Shown piece after piece: positions 34,892 through 42,860 of a stretch of 64,000 bases of DNA. The stretch is from CBDEFX01 sp965237635 (GTDB taxonomy: Bacteria; Chloroflexota; Dehalococcoidia; Lucifugimonadales; CAUZJF01), in the NCBI GenBank assembly GCA_965237635.1, contig CBDEFX010000001.1, positions 620,001 to 684,000 of the forward strand, in the 5' to 3' direction. The notes beneath the pieces are model-generated. The model worked only from the letters and a program-made list of their open reading frames with translations, ran no database searches and was not told the DNA's origin. Position numbers and translations under genes: made by a program. Positions within the stretch are counted from its first letter, which is position 1. Each line of letters starts with the position of its first letter.

Positions 34892-35014
34892 TGTCATTCT
34901 GAGGAGCCCCGATTCGGCATCGGGCGACGAAGAATCTGGGGCGGTACATTCATTCACTTGCAGCGAGATGGGACTCCCCAGCCTCCCCAGATTCTTCACT
35001 TTGTTCAGAATGAC
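34892..35014. repeat. inverted pair of TGTCATTCTGA-type REP repeats
   Basis: TGTCATTCTGAGGAGCCCCG (continuing to GAAGAATCTGGGG) on the left faces CCCCAGATTCTTCACTTTGT (continuing TCAGAATGACA) on the right. This lies upstream of soxD and belongs to the same family as 27258-27366. The operon promoter must lie near or inside it. Confidence 0.7.
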
Positions 35015-35050
35015 ATTGGTCAGTATGGCTGAGCACTGGAGGTGCACTCA

Positions 35051-35257
35051 TTAGACAGCGACGTCAACTTCGTGGGTCGTGACGGTCAGCGGCATGCCCC
35101 GCTCCGCCCTCACCTCGAGGCACTGTCGGATCGCGTCGTCGATGTTGTCCAGTGCCTCTTTCTCGGTCTTGCCCTGGCTAATGCATCCTGGGGTCGATGG
35201 GCACTCAACCACGTAGACCCCGTCCTCATCGCGCTCCACTATCACCACGAACTTCAT
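35051..35257 (-). CDS. HicB-like protein (UPF0150), no HicA partner
   Basis: The 68-residue protein is a bare HicB-type fold: FVVIVERDEDGVYVVECPST, then PGCISQGKTEKEALDNIDDA and CLEVRAERGMPL. No DNA-binding domain is attached and no hicA gene lies on either side, so it is an orphan antitoxin-like gene or a domesticated one. A run of about ten C residues lies just upstream and forms part of the purine-rich leader (GGGGGGAAGTTAG) on the coding strand. Confidence 0.8.
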   Translation of the reverse strand: MKFVVIVERDEDGVYVVECPSTPGCISQGKTEKEALDNIDDAIRQCLEVRAERGMPLTVTTHEVDVAV

Positions 35258-35300
35258 CTAACTTCCCCCCCCCCTTATCCTCGAGTGCGCTACCCAGTCC

Positions 35301-35693
35301 TCAAGAGGTTACCCTGTTCTTGCGGAATGAGTTCTTGACGAGAATCTTGCCGTCGCGGAAGGTGAAGATGTCGCACCCTCGGACCTCGATCGGCTTACCA
35401 TCGCGGCCGGTAGCCGTGAAGGTCCACTCGGACAATCCTCGGTCGCCGACGACGAAGTGGCTGTCGTCACCCCAGCGGCCGTCAGGAAACGTAGAGAGAA
35501 CGAGCTGGTACGCCTCCCGGACCTTCTCGCGCCCGTCGTGGCAGGTCCCGTCAACGTCGGGGCCGGTGGAGAACTGAAAGACGCAGTCGTCCGTCATGAA
35601 GGACATCAGGTCGTCTATATTGTGGCGGTTCCACGCATCCGCGAAATCCCTCAAGTACCCGACTGTTACTTCACTGCCTACTTCCGTCGCCAT
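35301..35693 (-). CDS. SnoaL-like NTF2-fold protein
   Basis: The 130-residue protein has the SnoaL-like polyketide-cyclase/NTF2 fold signature: LRDFADAWNRHNIDDLMSFM, then DDCVFQFSTGPDVDGTCHDG, REKVREAYQLVLSTFPDGRW and GKPIEVRGCDIFTFRDGKIL. ATG 35693 is preferred because GGAGG is spaced seven bases before it. Members are often small isomerases, hydrolases or binding proteins. The substrate cannot be inferred. Confidence 0.8.
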   Translation of the reverse strand: MATEVGSEVTVGYLRDFADAWNRHNIDDLMSFMTDDCVFQFSTGPDVDGTCHDGREKVREAYQLVLSTFPDGRWGDDSHFVVGDRGLSEWTFTATGRDGKPIEVRGCDIFTFRDGKILVKNSFRKNRVTS

Positions 35694-35730
35694 CGTCACA
35701 CCTCCGTTGATAGTACCCCACTTCCATCAC

Positions 35731-36237
35731 CTACCATGTGGTTGGAATCGGCAACAGGAACTTCCCTTCTATCGGGACGAATGAAGTCGCCGTCTGGATC
35801 AAGGAAGAGGCGGTCAGACCAGGCACCCCATACACGTGCACGTCAATATTGTATTCATCACGTAGCTTTTCGACCACCGACGTGAAATCCCCGTCGCCCG
35901 ACGCCAGTACGAACAAGTCCGCCTTCCCGGCATGTTCGACCATATCCAGCGCGATCCCGACGTCCCAATCTCCTTTTGTCGACCCGTCTTCGCGTTGAAT
36001 GAACGGCTTGAGCTTCACCTCGAATCCGATCGTTCTCAATATGTTCTGGAACTGTATCTGCTTGGGGTCGCGCCTATCGGTAGCGTAGGCGATCGCTTTG
36101 ACCAACTGCCTGCCTGGCGTCGCCTCCTCGAAGAAGGCGCTATAGTCGAAGTGGGTTCCGTACTTGTCCTTCACCGTGTAGTAGATATTCTGAACATCTA
36201 CGAACACAGCTACCCTTTCCTTAACAGAGTCCGACAT
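35731..36237 (-). CDS. NYN-domain (LabA/DUF88) ribonuclease-like protein
   Basis: The protein (about 168 residues from ATG 36237) shows the PIN-like NYN fold: RVAVFVDVQNIYYTVKDKYG with the first Asp, KAIAYATDRRDPKQ, KGDWDVGIALDMVEHAGKAD with two Asp, and FVLASGDGDFTSVVEKLRDE with the last acidic pair. All four acidic positions for metal binding are present. An in-frame start ten codons upstream is possible. These proteins are predicted RNases; the target is unknown. Confidence 0.85.
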   Translation of the reverse strand: MSDSVKERVAVFVDVQNIYYTVKDKYGTHFDYSAFFEEATPGRQLVKAIAYATDRRDPKQIQFQNILRTIGFEVKLKPFIQREDGSTKGDWDVGIALDMVEHAGKADLFVLASGDGDFTSVVEKLRDEYNIDVHVYGVPGLTASSLIQTATSFVPIEGKFLLPIPTTW

Positions 36238-36296
36238 GGAAGCCATCCAGCTGCTCTCAGTGACCAACAGATGTGGTACACGTCCGTCGGTTCAAT

Positions 36297-36749
36297 CTAG
36301 GACCGACTTCGCAAGCGGCGGAGCCGGGCTGCCCGCACCAGCACCCGCATCAATATATCCCCCTGACCTTGAGACAGCAAGCCACGGGTCGCCTCTATTA
36401 GAGCTTCATCTTCCGGCGTCTCGCACCATGCTTCCTCCAGGAGGTACGACTTGCACTCGTCCACATCGTCGAAGTGATAGAGAAATTCGAACTCTGTCTC
36501 TTCCTCCATGAGGAAGAGTTCCTGTGCGATGGCCGACGCGAGGCTCCCTCTCGCCACATGAATTTCTCCGACAAAGATCGAACTATCGAGTCGACCAAAC
36601 TCCACGGACCCTCGGTCGATGCCGACCTCTATCAGAGGTTGCTGCGGCTGGGGGTGAATGTCCAGGACCACTCCATCGAGACGAACGGCCTGGTGAATCG
36701 TGATTCCCTCGTAAAAACCCGTTTTGAGCAAGTTCCAGCGATTTAGCAC
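36297..36749 (-). CDS. hypothetical protein
   Basis: The 150-residue protein is of unrecognised family. It has an N-terminal mixed region (YEGITIHQAVRLDGVVLDIH), a stretch GSVEFGRLDSSIFVGEIHVA, a helical acidic middle (QELFLMEEETEFEFLYHFDD) and a basic C-terminus (LVRAARLRRLRSRS). No membrane segment or motif is seen. It is same-strand with the NYN gene, 30 bases upstream of its long form, so possibly co-transcribed. Confidence 0.55.
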   Translation of the reverse strand: MLNRWNLLKTGFYEGITIHQAVRLDGVVLDIHPQPQQPLIEVGIDRGSVEFGRLDSSIFVGEIHVARGSLASAIAQELFLMEEETEFEFLYHFDDVDECKSYLLEEAWCETPEDEALIEATRGLLSQGQGDILMRVLVRAARLRRLRSRS

Positions 36750-36826
36750 ATCTGAGCGCTACCGTATGTTGGGGTAGTATACGGAACAGAGACTGTATAT
36801 TGTACCCAGGTGTGGGTACGTTTGTT

Positions 36827-37201
36827 CTAATTCGACCTGCACAGACTTTTTACGAGAGAATCAATCTTGGTAAGAGCGTCGACGACGCCCTCAGGAGGAA
36901 TTCATCATAACGACCATGAAATGACGGCAACGTCGAAAGCGTTTTCAGGGAGCTCGACCGTGCGAATGTCAGCCACCCTGAATGACAATTTGGACTTGAG
37001 ACCGCCTGGGGTTCGCTCTTTGGCCACCGCTATCCCGGCTTCCTTCGAGTCGATAGCCAGAACCGAAGCGGTTTCGTTGGCGAACCGCCAGGTAAGCCGC
37101 CCATCCCCACACCCGATCTCAAGTACATCTCGCGAGCGGAAATCGACTAGGTCATGGATGACCCCTGTTTCAGCCCCTTCGGGATCGAGCGTCACCGCCA
37201 T
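36827..37201 (-). pseudogene. SAM-dependent methyltransferase remnant
   Basis: From ATG 37201 (after AGGTGAAAACGAC) the frame encodes motif I DVLEIGCGDGRLTWRFA, VLAIDSKEAGIAVAKERT, FRVADIRTVELPENAFDVAV and ISWSL. Two TGA codons follow in tandem (36902-36907), after which the same frame continues IPPEGVVDALTKIDSLVK before ending at 36827. Family members read through this block to KPGG; here the C-terminal third is missing. Both the double stop and the truncation point to a dead gene. It lies 40 bases downstream of gmaS. Confidence 0.65.
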
Positions 37202-37241
37202 GTCGTTTTCACCTGAAGCAGACCTGCCCGTAGACCGGTAG

Positions 37242-38600
37242 CTAGAACATCGTGAGGTATCTGTCGACCTCCCACTGGCTGATTTGCCGGTGGTACTCGT
37301 TCCATTCGGACTCCTTGAGACTCGCAAATTCGTCGTAGATCGGACCCATGGCGCTCTGAATCACCTCGTCACCTCTAAGCTCTGCCAGAGCCTCCGCTAG
37401 ACTCTGAGGTAGCAGACGGATGCCCCTGTTCCGAATCTCCTTAAGGCCCAGGTCATATAGGTTGCCAAGGTTTGCCTTGCCCGGGTCTATCTTGTTTCGA
37501 ACGCCGTCTAGGCCCGCGGTGATGTATGCGGCCATCGCGAGGTACGGATTACATGCGGCCGAGACCGTGCGGTCTTCCAAATGGCTGGGTCCCACCGTGC
37601 GGATCATCTGAGTACGGTTGTTGTCGCCATATGATATGAAGGCCGGCGTCCAGGTGAAACCCGACTCGGTGCCTAGCAGACCCTGCCCTACTTGGAGCCT
37701 CTTGTAGCAGTTCACTGTAGGCGAGGTGACACAGCACAGAGCAGGGGCGTGCTCAAAGATGCCGCCGATGAAATGGTAAGCGAACTCCGAGAGGCCGAGC
37801 CCCTGTGGATCGTCGTCGTCCAGGAAAAGGTTTTCGCCGGTCTCGGCGTCGGCGATGTGGAAGTGGATGTGGCCGCCACTGCCGGTCCGGTTGGCGAATG
37901 GCTTCGCCATGTGCGTGGCGATGGCCCCATACTTCTGGGCGTACTGGCTCGTCATCATCTTGAAGAACGTGTAGCGGTCCGCGGTGGTCAGGGCGTCGCT
38001 GTACACGAAATTGACCTCGTACTGGCCGTTGGCGTCCTCATGGTCCGACTGGTAGACATCCCATCCCACGCGCCTCATGCCGTCCATCAGGTCCCGCAGA
38101 TAGTCCATCGCGTTGGCGATGCCCTTGAAGTCGTAGCATGGTTTCGCCAGGGAGTCCACTTCGTTGGGGTCCCAGATCGATATAGAGCCTTCCCCGTCCC
38201 TGGTCACCAGAAAGTGTTCTGGTTCGATGCCAACGTTGAAAACGTATCCCTCGGCTCGGAAATCAGAGAGCACCCGCTTCAGGTTCTGACGTGCGCAGTA
38301 GGGGTGAGCCTCGCCGTCGACGTAGAGATCGCTTGCGAAGCGGGCGACTCCCTCGGTCCAGGGCACGGGGCTGTAGGTATCCAGGTCTATTCTGGCCAAC
38401 ATGTCATGGGAGTGGGGTCCCTGTCCAAGTCCTAGTACAGCCGCTCCCGCGAACCCGGCGCCCTCGTCGATTACGTCGTCAAAGTGGGATACCGACACCA
38501 TCTTGACTTTAGGAGAGCCTCCGATGTCCACGAACTGGACGAGCAGGAAATCGATACCGTCATCCTGCATCCGCTGCCATATCTCGTTCCGCCTGGCCAT
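37242..38600 (-). CDS. gmaS: glutamine synthetase family, probable gamma-glutamylmethylamide synthetase
   Basis: The 452-residue protein has the GS beta-grasp and catalytic domains: FVDIGGSPKVKMVSVSHFDD, GIEPEHFLVTRD (metal-binding Glu), YQSDHEDANGQYEVNFVYSD, NRTGSGGHIHFHIADAE (ATP/glutamate-binding), SPTVNCYKRLQVGQ and AACNPYLAMAAYITAGLDGV. It belongs to the GlnT/GMAS branch rather than the canonical GlnA dodecamer, as shown by GFAGAAVLGLGQGPHSHDML near residue 50. GMAS ligates methylamine to glutamate. It is last in an mgsA-mgsB-mgsC-gmaS series, 22 bases after mgsC, the order known in methylamine-using bacteria. A plain glutamine synthetase role is the alternative. Confidence 0.78.
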   Translation of the reverse strand: MARRNEIWQRMQDDGIDFLLVQFVDIGGSPKVKMVSVSHFDDVIDEGAGFAGAAVLGLGQGPHSHDMLARIDLDTYSPVPWTEGVARFASDLYVDGEAHPYCARQNLKRVLSDFRAEGYVFNVGIEPEHFLVTRDGEGSISIWDPNEVDSLAKPCYDFKGIANAMDYLRDLMDGMRRVGWDVYQSDHEDANGQYEVNFVYSDALTTADRYTFFKMMTSQYAQKYGAIATHMAKPFANRTGSGGHIHFHIADAETGENLFLDDDDPQGLGLSEFAYHFIGGIFEHAPALCCVTSPTVNCYKRLQVGQGLLGTESGFTWTPAFISYGDNNRTQMIRTVGPSHLEDRTVSAACNPYLAMAAYITAGLDGVRNKIDPGKANLGNLYDLGLKEIRNRGIRLLPQSLAEALAELRGDEVIQSAMGPIYDEFASLKESEWNEYHRQISQWEVDRYLTMF

Positions 38601-38622
38601 ATTACGCGACTCCTTCCCGTCC

Positions 38623-39924
38623 CTACTCCCCGTACACCTTGTCGGTCCCGACCAAGGGCACCCGGGCCATGGCCGAGGCCTCGATAGTCAACACCGCCAG
38701 GTCCTCCGGCTCCAGGCTGTGCACGTCGCCCTTCCCTAGAGACCGTGTGAGCAAGGCGATCTCCATAGTCATGGAGTTAATGAAGTTTGCGACCCGCTCG
38801 GCACCCTCGTCTGGGTCCAGGCGCTTGGTCAGCTCCGGGTCCTGCGTAGTGATCCCGACAGGACACCTGCCAGTATGACAGTGCCGGCAGTAACCAGCCG
38901 GAACCCCCATCTCTTTCATGAAGTCGGTGCCGGGGATCTCTTTGTTACAGTTCAGCGCAACTAGCGCCGCGATACCGATTGCGACCGCGTCGGCTCCTAG
39001 CGCCAACGCCTTTGCGGCGTCGGCCCCACTACGTACGCCGCCTGACGCTATCAGGCTGACCTCCCCGTAGAGACCTAGCTCCCTGAGCGCTTCCCTCGCC
39101 AATACGATTGCAGGCACAGTCGGTATACCGCTATGGTCTAGCAGTACCTCGGCAGAGGCCCCGGTACCTGCGACCATACTGTCGACAACGATCGCGTCTG
39201 CTCCCGCCTTGGCTGCCAGCTTTACGTCGTCGGCGACCCGACAGGCGCCCAGCTTGACATGAATGGGTACCCGCCAGTCGGTCGCTTCGCGAAGCTGCTC
39301 AATCTTCATCGCCAGGTCGTCGGGCCCCAGCCAGTCGGGATGGCGCGTAGGACTGCGCTGATCGATCCCAGTCGGCAAGTCTCGCATATCGGCTATCTCG
39401 TCGAGCACCTTCACACCCATAAGCATACCGCCGGTGCCAGGTTTGGCACCCTGCCCCACCACAACCTCGACCGCCTGGGCCTGCACCAGATGATTGGGGT
39501 CGAAGCCGTACCTACTGGGGAGCACCTGGTAGATCAGCTTGTCCGACGCATCCCTTTCGGCCTGCAACATCCCCCCGTCGCCGGTGCAGCTTGCGGTCCC
39601 TACCATAGACGCGCCCTTGCCCAGGGCCACCTTGGTATTGGCGGAGAGCGCACCATAGCTCATGCCGGTGATGTAGATGGGCGTTTCCAGCACCAGCGGG
39701 TTCTCGGCGGAGCGCGCGCCGACAACCGTTTGAGTATTGCATCGCTCCTTGTAACCCTCCAGTGGGAAGCGCGTCAGACCGGTGGACAGAAAGGTCAGAT
39801 CGTCGAAATGGGTCACCTTCTGGAAGGTGCTGAACTCGCGAATCCGGTACCTACCAAGCTCCGCTTTGGCATGAATGTCATCGATGACAGCGGGAGGAAA
39901 GATCTGGCTGCTGGCCATTACCAT
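38623..39924 (-). CDS. mgsC: N-methylglutamate synthase subunit C (FMN-binding glutamate synthase domain)
   Basis: The 433-residue protein is the FMN-binding glutamate-synthase domain as a separate subunit: PIYITGMSYGALSANTKVAL, NTGEGGM-like TASCTGDGGMLQAER, QGAKPGTGGMLMGVKV, ASGGVRSGADAAKALALGAD and the iron-sulfur cysteines of GYCRHCHTGRCPVGITTQDP. Split GltS subunits of this kind form either archaeal-type glutamate synthase or N-methylglutamate synthase. The operon order and gmaS neighbour favour MgsC, which transfers the methylamino group to 2-oxoglutarate. Intact. Confidence 0.8.
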   Translation of the reverse strand: MVMASSQIFPPAVIDDIHAKAELGRYRIREFSTFQKVTHFDDLTFLSTGLTRFPLEGYKERCNTQTVVGARSAENPLVLETPIYITGMSYGALSANTKVALGKGASMVGTASCTGDGGMLQAERDASDKLIYQVLPSRYGFDPNHLVQAQAVEVVVGQGAKPGTGGMLMGVKVLDEIADMRDLPTGIDQRSPTRHPDWLGPDDLAMKIEQLREATDWRVPIHVKLGACRVADDVKLAAKAGADAIVVDSMVAGTGASAEVLLDHSGIPTVPAIVLAREALRELGLYGEVSLIASGGVRSGADAAKALALGADAVAIGIAALVALNCNKEIPGTDFMKEMGVPAGYCRHCHTGRCPVGITTQDPELTKRLDPDEGAERVANFINSMTMEIALLTRSLGKGDVHSLEPEDLAVLTIEASAMARVPLVGTDKVYGE

Positions 39925-39941
39925 GTTCTAGGTCCGTCCCC

Positions 39942-40625
39942 TCAGACCACCGTCTTCTCGAGCCGTTCCAGCGAATCGAAGTGGTACAGCTTCTTGGCGG
40001 AGACCACTTTGGTGAAGTGAGGTCGGTCGCCGACACCGTAGCGGTCGAGAGTAGCCCAAACGTCGATCAACTCGTCCTCGCTGACATCCTCTGTCTTGGC
40101 GTCGCTCCCCAAAGACCCGACCTCGCCCCCAACATAGATGGCGCCCTCGTACATCGAGTCCCCGACCGCCTCGCCGATGTCCCCACAGACGATGATGCGG
40201 CCCTTCTGCATCATGAAGCCGGTAAGGAAGCCTGAGTTACCTTGGACCACCAACGTGCCGCCCTTCATAGAGATTCCGGCTCTGGCCCCCGCGCCGCCAC
40301 CCACGAACACCTCCCCTCCTCGCATACTGGCCGCGACCGAGGCGCCCGCATCTCCCGTAAGGGTTATCTTTCCGCTCATGAGGTTCTCGCCCAAAGCCCA
40401 CCCCGCGTTTCCCTCGATCGTCACCTCCGGGCCGTCCAGCAAACTGGCCGCGTAGTAGCCCACTGTGCCCCTTATGTCGATTTTGCCCGGGCGAAGAATG
40501 CCGACGGCGATGTTGTGGCGGGCTTGTGGATTGAGGGCCGTGATCCGCCCGTTACCTCTAGCCAGCTCCTTGAGGCGAACGTTAAGCTCACGGGTCGTGA
40601 GCTTACTCGCATCTAGACTAACCAA
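39942..40625 (-). CDS. mgsB: N-methylglutamate synthase subunit B (GXGXG domain)
   Basis: The 227-residue protein is a right-handed beta-helix GXGXG domain as found at the C-terminus of glutamate synthase: GTVGYYAASLLDGPEVTIEG, NAGWALGENLMSGKITLTGD, AGASVAASMRGGEVFVGGGA, RAGISMKGGTLVVQGNSGFL and GDIGEAVGDSMYEGAIYVGG. It is structural in split glutamate and N-methylglutamate synthases. It overlaps mgsA by 13 bases and precedes mgsC by 17. Confidence 0.82.
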   Translation of the reverse strand: MVSLDASKLTTRELNVRLKELARGNGRITALNPQARHNIAVGILRPGKIDIRGTVGYYAASLLDGPEVTIEGNAGWALGENLMSGKITLTGDAGASVAASMRGGEVFVGGGAGARAGISMKGGTLVVQGNSGFLTGFMMQKGRIIVCGDIGEAVGDSMYEGAIYVGGEVGSLGSDAKTEDVSEDELIDVWATLDRYGVGDRPHFTKVVSAKKLYHFDSLERLEKTVV

Positions 40626-41527
40626 GTCATAACCTCGCTCTCCTGAGGCTCGACCCTATCGATCTCCTCAGAAAAGACACTGCGTAGGGCCACTTCCTCC
40701 GAGGCAAGGGCTACGACGTCGGATGTCTCCATCGCAACCAGAGGCTTCGCCGACCAACGGTCTTTGGCATAGCCGAGCGCGTCGCGAGTGGACACCAGGT
40801 AGGTGAAGGTGCCATCCAGATCGCCCAGAGAGCTGTTGAGGGCCTCGTCCAGGCTCCGGCCGCCGGCAATCCGATCAGCAATGTACACGGCTATGAGCTC
40901 GGAATCGTTGCCAGTCTGGAAGCGGTGGCCCTGGTCTTCGAAGTGGCGTTTGAGCTTGTGGTAGTTAGTCAGTTGGCCATTGTGGACGACGCTAACATCC
41001 GGAAACGGAAACGCCCAGAAGGGATGGGCATGGTTTATGTCCACCTTGCTTTCGGTCGCCATTCGAACATGGCCGATTCCATGTGTCCCCCTGAGCTGGC
41101 CAATCCCGTGCTCACGGTCCATTGCTGAGGCGGTCCCTACGTCCTTAACGACCTCAGAGGCCTCGCCGATGCTATGAAGCGCCAAGCCCTCGATGCCCAC
41201 AAGCGCCTCGGCCAGGGCCGGAATCTCGCCCTCGTACCGTACCGTCAGTCGAAGGAATTGACCCCAGGAGCGCCTCGATCCAACGACGCATCCGGCCCGA
41301 CCCACCGCCTCCTCAACACGCTCCAAGACCTCGTCCGAGTGGTCTTCCTCTTCAGTCCACACCCGAATGATGAGGTCGTCTTCCGTCTGTTGTCCGACGA
41401 CACTGATCCCGCTCGAGTCACGACCTCGGTGGGCCAACGAGTCGAGCATCTTGACCAGATCTTCCCCGATGGGAGCCAGGCCATTCGACCGGGCCGTCTT
41501 GTAGATTATGCCGCTGACCCCGCACAT
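40613..41527 (-). CDS. mgsA: N-methylglutamate synthase subunit A (class II glutamine amidotransferase domain)
   Basis: The 304-residue protein starts MCGVSGIIYK, so Cys2 becomes the N-terminal nucleophile of a class II glutamine amidotransferase. HRGRDSSGISV, GIGHVRMATESKVDINHAHP (Arg and His of the site), VVHNGQLTNYHKLKRHFEDQ and GNDSELIAVYIADRI follow. In N-methylglutamate synthase it releases methylamine from gamma-glutamylmethylamide. First gene of the mgsABC-gmaS operon. The alternative is the amidotransferase part of an archaeal-type glutamate synthase. Confidence 0.82.
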   Translation of the reverse strand: MCGVSGIIYKTARSNGLAPIGEDLVKMLDSLAHRGRDSSGISVVGQQTEDDLIIRVWTEEEDHSDEVLERVEEAVGRAGCVVGSRRSWGQFLRLTVRYEGEIPALAEALVGIEGLALHSIGEASEVVKDVGTASAMDREHGIGQLRGTHGIGHVRMATESKVDINHAHPFWAFPFPDVSVVHNGQLTNYHKLKRHFEDQGHRFQTGNDSELIAVYIADRIAGGRSLDEALNSSLGDLDGTFTYLVSTRDALGYAKDRWSAKPLVAMETSDVVALASEEVALRSVFSEEIDRVEPQESEVMTWLV

Positions 41528-41694
41528 CGGCCTTCACCTCTTGGCACGCACGTCGCCCAGCACTGGGCTCTGGGCCACAAATATAGCATCCGGCGACACC
41601 ACCCGCAACCGCGGAGAACATGCCTCATGCTATCCCGGGAGGTTAGTTGGATGGAGTGGTTGCGGCGCTTCAGCGCCGGATCAGTGAGGGTCGG

Positions 41695-42834
41695 TCACGG
41701 ATGTACGACCTGGCCTCGCACGTTGGCGTCCTCCGCGTCGCGGTCTGTGGCGCTTCCTATCGCCGCCTCCGCAGCGGCTTTAGGTCGCATGATGATCTTG
41801 CAGACCTCTCCGGCCGCGAGCAAGTCCATCGCCTCGTCGATATCTTCGAAGCCCATCTCCCGGCTGATGAGAGGTCGGAGATCGACCACCTTGCTCTCCA
41901 GCAGCCACCGCGTGCGATACCAGGTGTCGAAGATGCGGCGTCCGTTTAACGCCAGCACGGTAAGGTTCTTGAATATCATGCTTTCAGCGACGTCGATGCG
42001 GACCGGACTGGACGGAATCCCGAATAAAGTGACTCGCCCGCCGTTGCGCACGCTCTGGAAGGCGGCGTCGATCGCGGAGGGCGCCCCGCTCATCTCCAGA
42101 ACAACGTCGATGCCAAATCCCTCGTTGGCCTCAACGAGCCATCCGGAGATGTCTGCTTCAGTACCATCGCCTCCCGCGTTAAGCACATCTCCGGCCCCCA
42201 TGAGCTTGGCAAGGCCCAGCCTGTAGTCGTTGAGATCGACCGCCATCACCCGCGCCGCCCCCGATGCTCGGGCTATGCCAATGGAAAACAGACCTATAGG
42301 CCCACAGCCTAGGACCCCGACACTCTCACCAGCCAGCTCGTGGGCCAACGTAGCGAAGACAGCGTTGCCGAACGGCTCCTGGAGAGTGGCGATCTCAGGC
42401 GGCAGCTTGCTGCGGTCGTTCTGCCAGATGACCTTCTCGGGAAGGGCCACGTAGTCAGCGAACACCCCGTCGACATCCACGCCAAGGATACGCGTTCGAG
42501 AGCACATATGGGCCTGACCGGTGCGGCATTGGAAGCACATCCCACAAGTTATGTGACTTTCGGCGGAGACGTAGTCGCCTTCCTTGACGTGCTCGACGGC
42601 GGCCCCAACCCCTACCACGGTGCCGGCAAACTCATGGCCTACCGTCAGCGGCGGGCTGATGCGCTGCCTGCTCCATTCGTCCCACTTCCAGATGTGGAGG
42701 TCAGTGCCGCAGATGCTCGCCGCTTCCACGGCCACGAGTACCTCGTCGGGCCCCACCTTCGGAACGGGTACCTCATCGACGACCAGCCCCGGCCCAGGCT
42801 CAACTTTGCGAATCGCATTCATCGTTGTGGTCAT
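41695..42834 (-). CDS. tdh: L-threonine 3-dehydrogenase (zinc-dependent)
   Basis: The 379-residue zinc alcohol dehydrogenase of Tdh type contains ASICGTDLHIWKWDEWSRQR, then PPLTVGHEFAGTVVGVG (GHE zinc/proton-relay motif), SAESHITCGMCFQCRTGQAH with the structural-zinc cysteines, GVLGCGPIGLFSIGIARASG (Rossmann) and RRIFDTWYRTRWLLES, all diagnostic of threonine dehydrogenase. It oxidises threonine to 2-amino-3-ketobutyrate, which Kbl (27475-28662) cleaves. The last 30 residues (PKAAAEAAIGSATDRDAEDA..) are a non-conserved tail. The ATG follows GGGGAGGGTCA. Confidence 0.92.
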   Translation of the reverse strand: MTTTMNAIRKVEPGPGLVVDEVPVPKVGPDEVLVAVEAASICGTDLHIWKWDEWSRQRISPPLTVGHEFAGTVVGVGAAVEHVKEGDYVSAESHITCGMCFQCRTGQAHMCSRTRILGVDVDGVFADYVALPEKVIWQNDRSKLPPEIATLQEPFGNAVFATLAHELAGESVGVLGCGPIGLFSIGIARASGAARVMAVDLNDYRLGLAKLMGAGDVLNAGGDGTEADISGWLVEANEGFGIDVVLEMSGAPSAIDAAFQSVRNGGRVTLFGIPSSPVRIDVAESMIFKNLTVLALNGRRIFDTWYRTRWLLESKVVDLRPLISREMGFEDIDEAMDLLAAGEVCKIIMRPKAAAEAAIGSATDRDAEDANVRGQVVHP

Positions 42835-42860
42835 TGACCCTCCCCGAACGGCGAGAATAC

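Noticed and set aside
37242..41527. Annotation as ordinary glutamine synthetase plus glutamate synthase
   Set aside because: Not excluded, but the split-subunit order mgsA-B-C followed by a GlnT/GMAS-type enzyme and the adjacent sarcosine-oxidase-type set fit the N-methylglutamate pathway better.
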